Shown here: one piece after another, positions 1-7,052 of the stretch | Numbering within the stretch: the stretch's first letter is position 1 | Layout of the letters: each line of letters begins with the position of its first letter | NCBI GenBank assembly: GCA_916720425.1 | Contig: CAKARD010000063.1 | Coordinates: 1 to 7,573 of the forward strand | Source: an uncultured Kingella sp. | GTDB lineage: Bacteria; Pseudomonadota; Gammaproteobacteria; Burkholderiales; Neisseriaceae | DNA length: 7,573 bases | Direction: 5' to 3' | Notes under the pieces: generated by a model | What the model was told of the DNA's origin: nothing | Database searches by the model: none | What the model saw: only the letters and a program-made list of their open reading frames with translations | Made by a program: the position numbers and the translations under genes

Positions 1-1575
1 GTTGAAGCCCCTATTTTCCACGTAAATGGAGATGATCCCGAAGCAGTATGTTTTGTGGTACAAGCCGCCATGGACTACCGCAAAACCTTTCACAAAGATG
101 TTGTGGTTGATGTAGTATGTTTCCGCAAATTAGGACACAATGAAGGTGATGATCCTACCTTAACCCAACCTTTAATGCATAGTGTGATTCAAAAGCACCC
201 AGGCACACGTGCCTTGTACGCTGAAAAATTAGTTCAAGAAGGGGTGATTACTGAACAAGATGCTGAAGGCATGGTACAAACCTATCGTCAAGCTTTGGAT
301 AAAGGTGAATTACCTGAAGAAATTCGTTTGCCTGAATCAAAACGCCCATACAGCGTTGATTGGAACAAATATCAAGGCAAAGATTGGCGTGAAGCTGTTA
401 ATACAGGCTTATCATTATCAGATATCCAAAGCTATGCCGCACACTTTACACAAGTTCCAGAAGGTTTTGGCTTACATGCCACTGCTAAACGTGTGATTGA
501 ACAACGCAAAGCAATGGCAGCAGGCGAACAACCCTTGGATTGGGGTATGGCAGAGAGCCTAGCCTATGCCAGCATGGTAACGCATGGCACAGGAGTACGC
601 ATTTCAGGTGAGGATTCAGGTCGCGGTACATTCTCACATCGTCATGCCGTTTTACATGATACCCATCGTGCTCATCATCATGAAGGCATTTATATCCCAT
701 TACAGCATATTGCCGACAATCAAGCATCATTTGAAGTGTACGATTCTATTTTGAATGAAGAAGGTGTGTTGGCATTTGAATATGGTTATGCCACTGCTGC
801 ACCTGATAAATTGACTATTTGGGAAGCGCAATTTGGTGATTTTGCTAACGGCGCACAAGTTGCCATTGATCAATTTATTACATCAGGAGAAACCAAATGG
901 GGACGCATGTGTGGTTTAACCGTTATTTTGCCACATGGCTATGATGGTCAAGGCCCAGAACACTCTTCTGCACGTGTAGAACGTTGGTTGCAATTATCAT
1001 CAGAAGAAAATATGCAAGTGGTGATGCCAAGTGAAGCATCTCAAATGTTCCACTTATTACGCCGTCAAACCTTGCGCTCTTATCGTAAGCCCTTGGTTAT
1101 CTTTATGTCCAAACGATTATTACGCTTTAAAGATGCCACTAGTCCTATCTCTAACTTTTTAGAAGGTACCACGTTCCGCCCTGTCATTGGAGATACCGTG
1201 AAACGTGCAGATAATAGTCAAGTTAAACGTGTGATTGTGTGTGCAGGTCAAGTATATTACGATATTGCTGAAGGCCGCACAAAACGTGGTTTGGAAAACG
1301 ATATCGCGATTGTTCGTTTAGAACAACTGTACCCCATGCCATATGAAGAATTACGTGCAGAATTGGCAAAATATCCCAATGCTCAATTCATGTGGGCACA
1401 AGAAGAACCCAAAAACCAAGGTGCATGGTATCAAATCCGTCATCGTTTAGAACGCATTGCTCATACTTGGGTGGTTGCCGCCCGTCCTAGCAGCGCATCA
1501 CCTGCTGTGGGCTATGGTAGCAAACACAAAGCGCAACTAGAACAGCTGGTTGAAGACGCATTAAATTTAAACTAA
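1..1575 (+). CDS. sucA: 2-oxoglutarate dehydrogenase E1 component, 5'-truncated by window edge
   Basis: The reading frame is open from base 1 to the TAA at 1573-1575 and gives the last 524 residues. Family members are about 930-940 aa, so roughly 410 N-terminal residues lie outside. A GTG at 55 lies in the middle of conserved sequence and is not the start. E1o is the cytosolic thiamine-diphosphate enzyme that decarboxylates 2-oxoglutarate and passes the succinyl group to lipoyl-E2 in the TCA cycle. Fragment residues 6-16 (FHVNGDDPEAV) and 45-48 (GHNE) belong to the ThDP-binding half. GRGTFSHRHAV (207-217), EAQFGDFANGAQ (275-286) and GPEHSSAR (318-325) mark the pyrimidine-binding transketolase-like domain. 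The end, SASPAVGYGS...DALNLN, is the typical E1o C-terminus. It aligns throughout with E. coli SucA as I remember it. An unusual His-rich loop follows GRGTFSHRHAV (seven His in residues 213-227). sucB follows 72 bases downstream, so an operon is likely. Confidence 0.97.
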   Translation, partial: VEAPIFHVNGDDPEAVCFVVQAAMDYRKTFHKDVVVDVVCFRKLGHNEGDDPTLTQPLMHSVIQKHPGTRALYAEKLVQEGVITEQDAEGMVQTYRQALDKGELPEEIRLPESKRPYSVDWNKYQGKDWREAVNTGLSLSDIQSYAAHFTQVPEGFGLHATAKRVIEQRKAMAAGEQPLDWGMAESLAYASMVTHGTGVRISGEDSGRGTFSHRHAVLHDTHRAHHHEGIYIPLQHIADNQASFEVYDSILNEEGVLAFEYGYATAAPDKLTIWEAQFGDFANGAQVAIDQFITSGETKWGRMCGLTVILPHGYDGQGPEHSSARVERWLQLSSEENMQVVMPSEASQMFHLLRRQTLRSYRKPLVIFMSKRLLRFKDATSPISNFLEGTTFRPVIGDTVKRADNSQVKRVIVCAGQVYYDIAEGRTKRGLENDIAIVRLEQLYPMPYEELRAELAKYPNAQFMWAQEEPKNQGAWYQIRHRLERIAHTWVVAARPSSASPAVGYGSKHKAQLEQLVEDALNLN

Positions 1576-1584
1576 CCCCTGTTT

Positions 1585-1615
1585 TCGCCCAAGTGTCTTA
1601 AGAGCATTTGGGTGA
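1585..1615 (+). promoter_or_regulatory. Intercistronic hairpin between sucA and sucB
   Basis: Bases 1585-1595 pair with 1605-1615 to form an 11-bp stem with two G.U wobbles and a 9-base loop. No run of T follows, so it does not look like a Rho-independent terminator. It lies between the sucA stop and the sucB ribosome binding site. A role in mRNA stabilisation or processing, setting the E1:E2 expression ratio, is inference. Confidence 0.5.
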
Positions 1616-1636
1616 CAAATCTATTCTCATATTTTT

Positions 1637-1640
1637 GGAG
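1637..1640 (+). promoter_or_regulatory. Ribosome binding site that fixes the sucB start
   Basis: GGAG lies seven bases before the ATG at 1648. It favours that ATG over the in-frame GTG at 1612, which would add 12 residues that do not belong to the lipoyl domain and would overlap the hairpin stem. Confidence 0.75.
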
Positions 1641-1647
1641 ACAAATC

Positions 1648-2835
1648 ATGATTGTTGAAGTAAACGTTCCCTTATTTGCCGAAAGCATTACCGAAGGCAC
1701 TTTATTATCTTGGAATAAAAAAGTAGGCGACAGCGTAAAACGTGATGAAACTTTGGTCGATATTGAAACCGACAAAGTTGTATTGGAAGTACCTGCACCT
1801 CAATCAGGTGTATTAGTAGAAATTATTGTACAAAATGGTGAAACTGTCGGTTCACAACAACTATTGGCAAAAATTGATACTGAAGCTGCCGCAACACAAG
1901 CAGCCTCCGCTCCTGTCGCAACACAAGAGATCCCAGTCGCACAAACAGCATCCTCATCTAATGCACAAGCAGGTGTTGCAATGCCCGCTGCTGCCAAATT
2001 GGCTGCAGAAAAAGGGGTAGATGTTGCGCAAATTCAAGGCTCAGGTCGTGACGGTCGCGTTTTAAAAGAAGACGTACAAAATGCTTCTGTAGCAACCAAA
2101 GCATCCACACCTGCTGTTGCCTTGCCATTGGGTGAACGTCCAGAACAGCGCGTTCCAATGAGTCGTTTACGCGCCCGTGTCGCAGAACGTCTATTGTCTT
2201 CTCAACAAGAAAACGCCATTTTGACTACTTTCAACGAAGTCAATATGAAGCCTATTATGGACTTACGCGCTAAATACAAAGATAAATTTGAAAAAGAATA
2301 TGGTGTAAAATTAGGCTTTATGTCATTCTTTGTTAAAGCTGCTGTCGCTGCATTGAAAAAATTCCCTGTAGTGAATGCATCAGTAGATGGCAAAGACATT
2401 GTTTATCATGGTTATTTTGATATTGGTATTGCCATTGGTAGCCCACGCGGTTTGGTGGTACCCATTTTACGTAATGCCGACGAAATGAGCATTGCAGATA
2501 TTGAAAAAGCCATCGTAGATTATGCAAAAAAAGCCAAAGACGGCAAAATTGCTATTGAAGATTTAACAGGTGGTACATTCAGTATTACCAATGGTGGTAC
2601 ATTTGGTTCTATGATGTCTACCCCTATTATTAACCCACCTCAATCAGCCATTTTGGGTATGCATGCGACAAAAGAACGCGCTGTAGTAGAAAACGGTGAA
2701 ATTGTGATTCGCCCCATGATGTATCTAGCATTGTCTTATGATCACCGTATTATTGACGGTCGTGAAGCTGTATTAACACTCGTAACCATCAAAGAACTAT
2801 TGGAAGATCCAGCACGTTTGATTTTGGATTTGTAA
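1648..2835 (+). CDS. sucB: Dihydrolipoyllysine-residue succinyltransferase, E2 of 2-oxoglutarate dehydrogenase
   Basis: This 395-residue protein is the core of the cytosolic 2-oxoglutarate dehydrogenase complex. It transfers succinyl from E1-bound ThDP via lipoyl-lysine to CoA. Residues 1-77 are a lipoyl domain with the modified lysine K43 in IETDKVVLEV. A flexible Ala/Thr/Gln/Pro linker (about 78-109) follows, then the peripheral-subunit-binding domain (about 110-145, PAAAKLAAEKGVD...GSGRDGRVLKEDV), a second short linker, and the catalytic acyltransferase domain from about 165 to the end. The catalytic motif is SYDHRIIDG with H366 and D370. Length and the single lipoyl domain match typical proteobacterial SucB. 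The start is ATG 1648, with GGAG upstream; an in-frame GTG at 1612 is less likely. It follows sucA and is closed by a strong terminator, so the E3 (lpd) gene must be elsewhere. Corynebacterial literature uses the name odhB for the same activity. Confidence 0.97.
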   Translation: MIVEVNVPLFAESITEGTLLSWNKKVGDSVKRDETLVDIETDKVVLEVPAPQSGVLVEIIVQNGETVGSQQLLAKIDTEAAATQAASAPVATQEIPVAQTASSSNAQAGVAMPAAAKLAAEKGVDVAQIQGSGRDGRVLKEDVQNASVATKASTPAVALPLGERPEQRVPMSRLRARVAERLLSSQQENAILTTFNEVNMKPIMDLRAKYKDKFEKEYGVKLGFMSFFVKAAVAALKKFPVVNASVDGKDIVYHGYFDIGIAIGSPRGLVVPILRNADEMSIADIEKAIVDYAKKAKDGKIAIEDLTGGTFSITNGGTFGSMMSTPIINPPQSAILGMHATKERAVVENGEIVIRPMMYLALSYDHRIIDGREAVLTLVTIKELLEDPARLILDL

Positions 2836-2847
2836 TCCCATCAATCC

Positions 2848-2884
2848 AAACGCTCCAAGCTGTGATGGTTTGGAGCGTTTTTTT
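2848..2884 (+). terminator. Rho-independent terminator after sucB
   Basis: Perfect 11-bp inverted repeat AAACGCTCCAA (2848-2858) / TTGGAGCGTTT (2870-2880), with an 11-base loop and a run of seven T at 2878-2884. It starts 12 bases after the sucB stop and ends 9 bases before the converging end of lolA. On the minus strand the same stem is followed by only three T, so termination of lolA here would be weaker. Confidence 0.92.
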
Positions 2885-2893
2885 AAATGCAAT

Positions 2894-3505
2894 CTAATTT
2901 TTCAATACATCCACTCCTTTTGGTGGGGCAAACTGAAACAGTTTGCGCGATAATTTTGGGCTGGCATTAATATTGTTAAATTCAATTTGAGTTTGATTAC
3001 CAAAGCTATCTTTCAATGCCATTGCTGCCAGCGTATTACCTTTAAAACCAATACGGATATATTGATAACCTGCATTAGCTTTTTTTGGGGTTGCTAACAC
3101 ATAATCTATGCCCTTTTCTGTACCATCTTCTTTTAGAGCATAACTGTCATCTAAAGCAGTTTTATTAGATAAAATGGCCGCAGGACTATCACCTATGGTC
3201 TGATCTTGATCCGATTGCGTTACTTGTTTCAAATCCACATCATAAAGCCAAATATGTTTGCCATCACCCACAATTTGTTGCTGATAAGGTTTGTTATATT
3301 CCCATTTAAACAAGCCAGGTCGTAAAATCTGAAAACTGCCTGTACTTTTTTGTACTTTCTTTTTAGATTGCACTGTTTGAGTGAATGTTCCTGTAATACC
3401 ATCTGTATCACTGTTAAATTGGCGCAAAGCATCAATTCCCCCAGCTTGAACTGAAAGCGCACTACTGAACCACATCATCATGCAAAATTTAGTATAACGT
3501 TTCAT
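2894..3505 (-). CDS. lolA: Outer-membrane lipoprotein carrier protein LolA
   Basis: This 203-residue periplasmic chaperone takes lipoproteins released by LolCDE from the inner membrane and carries them to LolB at the outer membrane. The N-terminus (MKRYTKFCMMMWFSSALSVQA) is a signal peptide with a basic start, a hydrophobic core and a VQA cleavage motif before G22. The mature part has the family pattern: FTQTVQSKK (about 41-49); RPGLFKWEY (62-70), whose R62 corresponds to the functionally important Arg of E. coli LolA; VGDGKHIWLYD (79-89); and the C-terminal FAPPKGVDV (192-200). Length agrees with E. coli LolA (203 aa precursor). Start ATG 3505 is preceded by AAGGA (plus-strand positions 3514-3518), eight bases away. 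The gene is transcribed toward sucB and away from the DUF455 gene. It is not next to ftsK, its neighbour in E. coli. Confidence 0.93.
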   Translation of the reverse strand: MKRYTKFCMMMWFSSALSVQAGGIDALRQFNSDTDGITGTFTQTVQSKKKVQKSTGSFQILRPGLFKWEYNKPYQQQIVGDGKHIWLYDVDLKQVTQSDQDQTIGDSPAAILSNKTALDDSYALKEDGTEKGIDYVLATPKKANAGYQYIRIGFKGNTLAAMALKDSFGNQTQIEFNNINASPKLSRKLFQFAPPKGVDVLKN

Positions 3506-3568
3506 ATATAATATCCTTCAGTTAAAATCCTATCCTATCATTATCATTTGTTAAAAACCGTTATCGCT
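3506..3568. promoter_or_regulatory. Divergent promoter region between lolA and the DUF455 gene
   Basis: These 63 bases must hold the start signals for lolA (minus) and the DUF455-fluC unit (plus), unless more distant promoters are used. A tandem hexamer TATCAT-TATCAT occupies 3536-3547. Each copy matches the -10 consensus TATAAT at 5 of 6 bases, but I find no well-spaced -35 box. The stretch 3533-3551 matches the 19-bp Fur-box consensus at 11 positions, which is marginal. No strong sigma-70 promoter can be named with confidence. Confidence 0.4.
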
Positions 3569-4390
3569 ATGACAAACCTTTATGTCTTATTGCAACAAGC
3601 ATTAGAAGAAACCTCACCCGATGAAAAATGTCAGCAAGTTTTATCACTTTATCAGGTTTACCAAACAGGTCAAATCGATGATAACGAAGACGCGCCATTC
3701 CGTGATGTATTGTTTGCAGGTCGTCCGAAAAACCCTCCACTAGTTTCGCCCAATCAAGTACAGGCACGTAAACCTTCTACACGTGAAGGTTACGCAGCCA
3801 TGTTGCATGCCATTACACATATTGAATTTAACGCCATTAATTTAGCCTTAGATGCGGCCTATCGTTTTCGCCATCTACCCAAAACGTTTACCTTCGATTG
3901 GTTGCAAGTAGCCAAAGAGGAATGTGAACATTTTCTATTAATGCGTGATCGATTAAGATCGTATGACTTTGATTATGGTGATTTTACTGCACATGGACAT
4001 TTATGGGATATGGCCTATAAAACCGCGTTTGATCCACTTTTACGTATGGCACTTGTGCCGCGTGTCTTAGAAGCCCGTGGGTTAGACGTAACACCTGCTA
4101 TTGCTGAAAAAATCAAACAACGCGGTGATAATGAAACTTGCGCAGTACTAGATATTATCTATCGCGATGAAGTGGGACATGTACAAAAAGGCAACCACTG
4201 GTATCAATATTTATGTCGTGAACGTGGTTTAGAGCCAATGGCATTATTCCGACAACTATTGCAACGTTATGATATGTTTATTTTTCGTGGTTATGTAAAT
4301 CTAGATGCGCGAGAAAAAGCAGGCTTTTCCGCCTTTGAAATGGCTATGTTATCTGATTTTGAACAATCACTCACAAACCATAAAATATGA
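3569..4390 (+). CDS. DUF455 family ferritin-like di-iron protein
   Basis: This 273-residue protein matches the ferritin-like DUF455 family (COG2833), whose biochemical role is unknown to me. The sequence shows a complete set of carboxylate/histidine ligands expected of a di-iron four-helix bundle: E86 in HIEFNAIN, E118-x-x-H121 in KEECEHF, E168 in RVLEARGLD and E201-x-x-H204 in RDEVGHVQKGNHW. The nearest functional analogies are ferritin-like oxygenases such as MiaE, but that is family-level inference. No signal peptide or membrane segment is seen, so it is probably cytosolic. The start is uncertain. ATG 3569 has no clear Shine-Dalgarno sequence; an in-frame TTG at 3548 would add seven residues and is no better supported. 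The stop overlaps the start of the fluoride-channel gene by four bases, so the two are probably translated from one mRNA. Divergent from lolA. Confidence 0.85.
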   Translation: MTNLYVLLQQALEETSPDEKCQQVLSLYQVYQTGQIDDNEDAPFRDVLFAGRPKNPPLVSPNQVQARKPSTREGYAAMLHAITHIEFNAINLALDAAYRFRHLPKTFTFDWLQVAKEECEHFLLMRDRLRSYDFDYGDFTAHGHLWDMAYKTAFDPLLRMALVPRVLEARGLDVTPAIAEKIKQRGDNETCAVLDIIYRDEVGHVQKGNHWYQYLCRERGLEPMALFRQLLQRYDMFIFRGYVNLDAREKAGFSAFEMAMLSDFEQSLTNHKI

Positions 4391-4749
4391 ATATTATCAA
4401 TACTATATCAGTGATATTAGGTGCAATACTAGGTGCAACAATACGTTGGCAGATAAGTGCATGGTTAGATCAGTACCACGCTTCTTTTCCTATGGGAACA
4501 TGGTTGGTTAATATTATAGGTTGTTTTATCATGGGTCTTGTTTTAAGTTTACCGTTACCTGAATATGGCAAACTATTTTTAGCAACGGGATTTTTGGGTA
4601 GTTTAACAACATTTTCCAGCCTGATTGCACAAACCACACTGGCTACGTCATGGCAATCAGGCGCAATTATTTTTATTGCACACTGCCTATGTGGTGCATT
4701 AGCATTTATTTTTGGCGAATCATTAGCACACTGGTTTTGGGGTAGATAA
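4387..4749 (+). CDS. crcB: CrcB/FluC fluoride-specific ion channel
   Basis: A 120-residue inner-membrane protein that expels fluoride as a dual-topology dimer. It has four hydrophobic segments (about 4-24, 37-56, 62-83 and 90-115). The family signatures are present: GAILGATIRW near the N-terminus (R20), PMGTWLVNIIGCFIMG (35-50) with the conserved pore-region N42, and GFLGSLTTFSS (68-78) containing the TTFS motif of the broken third helix, where the Na+ and fluoride sites lie in known FluC structures. Length is normal for a single-gene homodimeric FluC. Its ATG overlaps the TGA of the DUF455 gene (ATGA, 4387-4390), implying translational coupling. No fluoride riboswitch is recognisable; its immediate upstream region is coding sequence. 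Also called fluC. Confidence 0.93.
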   Translation: MNIINTISVILGAILGATIRWQISAWLDQYHASFPMGTWLVNIIGCFIMGLVLSLPLPEYGKLFLATGFLGSLTTFSSLIAQTTLATSWQSGAIIFIAHCLCGALAFIFGESLAHWFWGR

Positions 4750-4777
4750 ATTTTGCGGTAAAATAGCAAAATTTTGC
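4748..4777 (+). promoter_or_regulatory. AT-rich inverted repeat at the crcB-glyS junction
   Basis: AAATTTTGC (4748-4756) overlaps the crcB stop codon and pairs with GCAAAATTT (4766-4774) around a 9-base loop. The second arm is also part of a perfect 12-bp palindrome GCAAAATTTTGC (4766-4777), so two alternative pairings exist. The hairpin is not followed by a T-run. It might slow transcription between crcB and glyS or be an operator-like palindrome; neither is shown. Confidence 0.4.
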
Positions 4778-4803
4778 CCGATTCCAATTTTTGAAAGTAT
4801 TAT

Positions 4804-6864
4804 ATGACTCAAACTCTGTTAATAGAACTGCTCACCGAAGAACTCCCCCCAAAAGCATTAAATAACCTAGGCAATCATTTTGCCTGTGCCATCGCCGAAG
4901 GTTTAGAAAAAGCCCAACTGATCGAGGGTGCAACGGAATTTACTGCTTATGCTTCACCACGCCGTTTAGCGGTGCAGGTGGCGCGGGTCAAAGCAATGCA
5001 AGATGCACAACATATCATAAAAAAAGGCGTGTCTGTTGCCCTAGGCATGAAAGATGGCATCCCAAGCAAAGCACTAGAAGGTTTTGCGCGTTCTTGTGGT
5101 GTACCCATTGCTGATTTGAAAATCATGCATGATGGTAAACAAGAGGTATATGCACATGAATACACTCAAACAGGCAAAAAACTTACTGAATTATTAGAAG
5201 AAATTGTCAACCTAGCAATTAAAAAACTGCCTATTCCCAAAGTGATGCGTTGGGGCAGTAGCACCCACACCTTTGTTCGCCCTGTCCATGGTCTGGTTGC
5301 ATTATATGGTACGGATGTTTTGCCTATTCAAATCTTGGGATTACACAGCAGTAACCATACCTTGGGACATCGCTTCTTATCGCAAGGCACAATAACTCTT
5401 ACACATGCCAATAATTATGCCGAACAAATGTATAACGAAGGTAAAGTCATCGCCAATTTTGCACAACGCAAAGCTCAAATTAAAGCACAGTTAGATCAAC
5501 AAGCTGCACAATTTGGTGCCACCGTTGCCGCAGATGATGCTTTATTAGATGAAGTAACAGCATTGGTAGAATATCCTGTAGTATTGAGTGCCGAATTTGA
5601 ATCACATTTTTTGACGGTGCCACAAGAATGTTTGATTTTGACCATGCAACAAAATCAAAAATACTTCCCTCTTTTAGGAAAAGAGGGCAAATTACTCAAC
5701 CGATTCCTGTTGGTTTCCAACTTACAAACCCAAGATCCCAGTCACATTATACACGGTAACGAACGCGTATTACGCGCACGCTTATCTGATGCAGAATTTT
5801 TCTACAAACAAGATCAAAAATCTTCCTTAGAAAGTCGTCTACCCAAATTAGACCATATGGTTTATCATAATAAAATTGGTTCACAAGCCCAACGCATTGA
5901 GCGTTTACAAACCTTAGCCGCACAAATTGCAGAATGGTTGGGTGCAGACAAAGCCACAGCCGAACGTGCCGCACGCCTGGCTAAAGCCGATTTAGTAACC
6001 GAAATGGTGGGAGAATTCCCTGAACTACAAGGCACGATGGGCAAATATTACGCCCAATTAGACGGCGAATCGGACATCATTGCCCAAGCCATAGAACAAC
6101 GTTATTTACCTCGTTTTGCAGGCGATCATTTACCCAACAATCCCGTGGCCACAGCAGTCGCTTTGGCAGACAAATTAGAAACCTTAGTTGGGATTTGGGG
6201 TATTGGGCTTATTCCTACTGGCGACAAAGATCCCTATGCTTTACGCCGTGCTTCATTAGGTATTTTGCGTATGTTACTTAATTTACCTTTATCCATTCAA
6301 GATTTATTAAACACGACTGCAGCACAGTTTACAGCAGGTTTATTGGCAAAAGATACCGTTGAGCAAGTGAATCACTTTATGCAAGCGCGTTTAGCAGTAT
6401 TATTGCAAAACGATTATCCACAAGATGTGGTTGCCGCTGTTTTAGCACAACGGCCCGATCGCCTAAATGATTTAACCGCAAAACTCAATGCCGTAAAAAT
6501 CTTTACACAGTTGCCCGAAGCACAAGCCTTAGCTGCTGCTAATAAACGTGTTCAAAATCTACTCAAAAAATCTGATGGTGCATTGGGTGAGGTAAACAGC
6601 ACACTGTTAACCCAAAATGAAGAGCAAGCATTATTCAGCGCAATCCAAAATTTGCAACCCAAAATTAGCCAAGCTATTGTTGTTCAAGATTTTGCTAGCG
6701 CATTAAATCAGCTGGCACAAATTAAACCACAAGTGGATGATTTTTTTGATAAAGTGATGGTAATGGCAGAAGATCCAGCTATTCGTCAAAACCGATTAAA
6801 TTTGCTCAATACATTGGCTCAACTACTCAATGCTGTAGCCGATATTGCAAAATTGGGTGAATAA
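4804..6864 (+). CDS. glyS: Glycyl-tRNA synthetase beta subunit
   Basis: This 686-residue cytosolic protein is the beta chain of the bacterial alpha2beta2 glycyl-tRNA synthetase, which charges tRNA-Gly. The alpha chain (GlyQ) holds the glycine/ATP site, and beta binds tRNA and is needed for activity. It aligns end to end with E. coli GlyS (689 aa): TEELPPKAL (11-19), SPRRLA (51-56), KLPIPKVMRWG (141-151), FVRPVH (157-162), QQNQKYFPL (282-290), GNERVLRARLSDAEFFY (318-334), GDKDPYALRRA (473-483), and a C-terminal anticodon-binding (DALR-type) region ending with FFDKVMVM near 647-654. The start is ATG 4804, behind a weak GAAAG at 4793-4797; the family N-terminus begins exactly here. It lies 54 bases after crcB, so it may be read through from that unit. 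glyQ, usually adjacent, is not directly upstream or downstream in this window. Confidence 0.97.
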   Translation: MTQTLLIELLTEELPPKALNNLGNHFACAIAEGLEKAQLIEGATEFTAYASPRRLAVQVARVKAMQDAQHIIKKGVSVALGMKDGIPSKALEGFARSCGVPIADLKIMHDGKQEVYAHEYTQTGKKLTELLEEIVNLAIKKLPIPKVMRWGSSTHTFVRPVHGLVALYGTDVLPIQILGLHSSNHTLGHRFLSQGTITLTHANNYAEQMYNEGKVIANFAQRKAQIKAQLDQQAAQFGATVAADDALLDEVTALVEYPVVLSAEFESHFLTVPQECLILTMQQNQKYFPLLGKEGKLLNRFLLVSNLQTQDPSHIIHGNERVLRARLSDAEFFYKQDQKSSLESRLPKLDHMVYHNKIGSQAQRIERLQTLAAQIAEWLGADKATAERAARLAKADLVTEMVGEFPELQGTMGKYYAQLDGESDIIAQAIEQRYLPRFAGDHLPNNPVATAVALADKLETLVGIWGIGLIPTGDKDPYALRRASLGILRMLLNLPLSIQDLLNTTAAQFTAGLLAKDTVEQVNHFMQARLAVLLQNDYPQDVVAAVLAQRPDRLNDLTAKLNAVKIFTQLPEAQALAAANKRVQNLLKKSDGALGEVNSTLLTQNEEQALFSAIQNLQPKISQAIVVQDFASALNQLAQIKPQVDDFFDKVMVMAEDPAIRQNRLNLLNTLAQLLNAVADIAKLGE

Positions 6865-6883
6865 CACATCATATCCACTGATG

Positions 6884-6912
6884 GCCGTAGAGAGAATTGA
6901 CCTCTCTGCGGC
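6884..6912 (+). promoter_or_regulatory. Strong hairpin downstream of glyS, no T-run
   Basis: GCCGTAGAGAG (6884-6894) pairs with CTCTCTGCGGC (6902-6912): 11 bp with one internal U.G wobble and a 7-base loop. It begins 20 bases after the glyS stop. Neither strand has a T-run after it, so it is not a standard intrinsic terminator. It could be an mRNA 3'-end stabiliser, a Rho-associated end, or a copy of a dispersed palindromic repeat; only genome-wide comparison can tell. Confidence 0.55.
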
Positions 6913-7052
6913 AACAATAAGCATCTCGATATTGTTACTGATTTTTATCAAACTTACCCAAGACACTAGCATAAAACACCAATTTATAGTAGATTATCCA
7001 ATCATTTTATTGTACATTTTAAACCCTATGTTATTTTCACTGGGAACAAATC
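6913..7052 (+). promoter_or_regulatory. AT-rich leader/promoter region of the PAS gene
   Basis: These 140 bases contain no convincing gene. TATAGT at 6985-6990 is a 5-of-6 match to the sigma-70 -10 box, but a good -35 is missing at 16-18 bases. GGGA at 7042-7045, seven bases before ATG 7053, is a clear ribosome binding site. No sigma-28 (flagellar) promoter pattern is seen. Confidence 0.3.

Noticed and set aside
485..730. Minus-strand open frame inside sucA
   Set aside because: It lies opposite a strongly conserved E1 region, its translation resembles no family I know, and it is explained as an antisense shadow of the coding strand.
4798..4803. TATTAT just before glyS as a -10 box
   Set aside because: It touches the ATG at 4804, so a transcript from it would start inside the coding sequence and lose the start codon. 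No correct -35 spacing was found.
6985..6996. TATAGTAGATTA, 11 of 12 bases like the end of a neisserial Correia element
   Set aside because: No inverted partner end lies at a Correia-like distance, and the bases after it do not continue the known repeat. A 12-base near match in AT-rich DNA is weak evidence.
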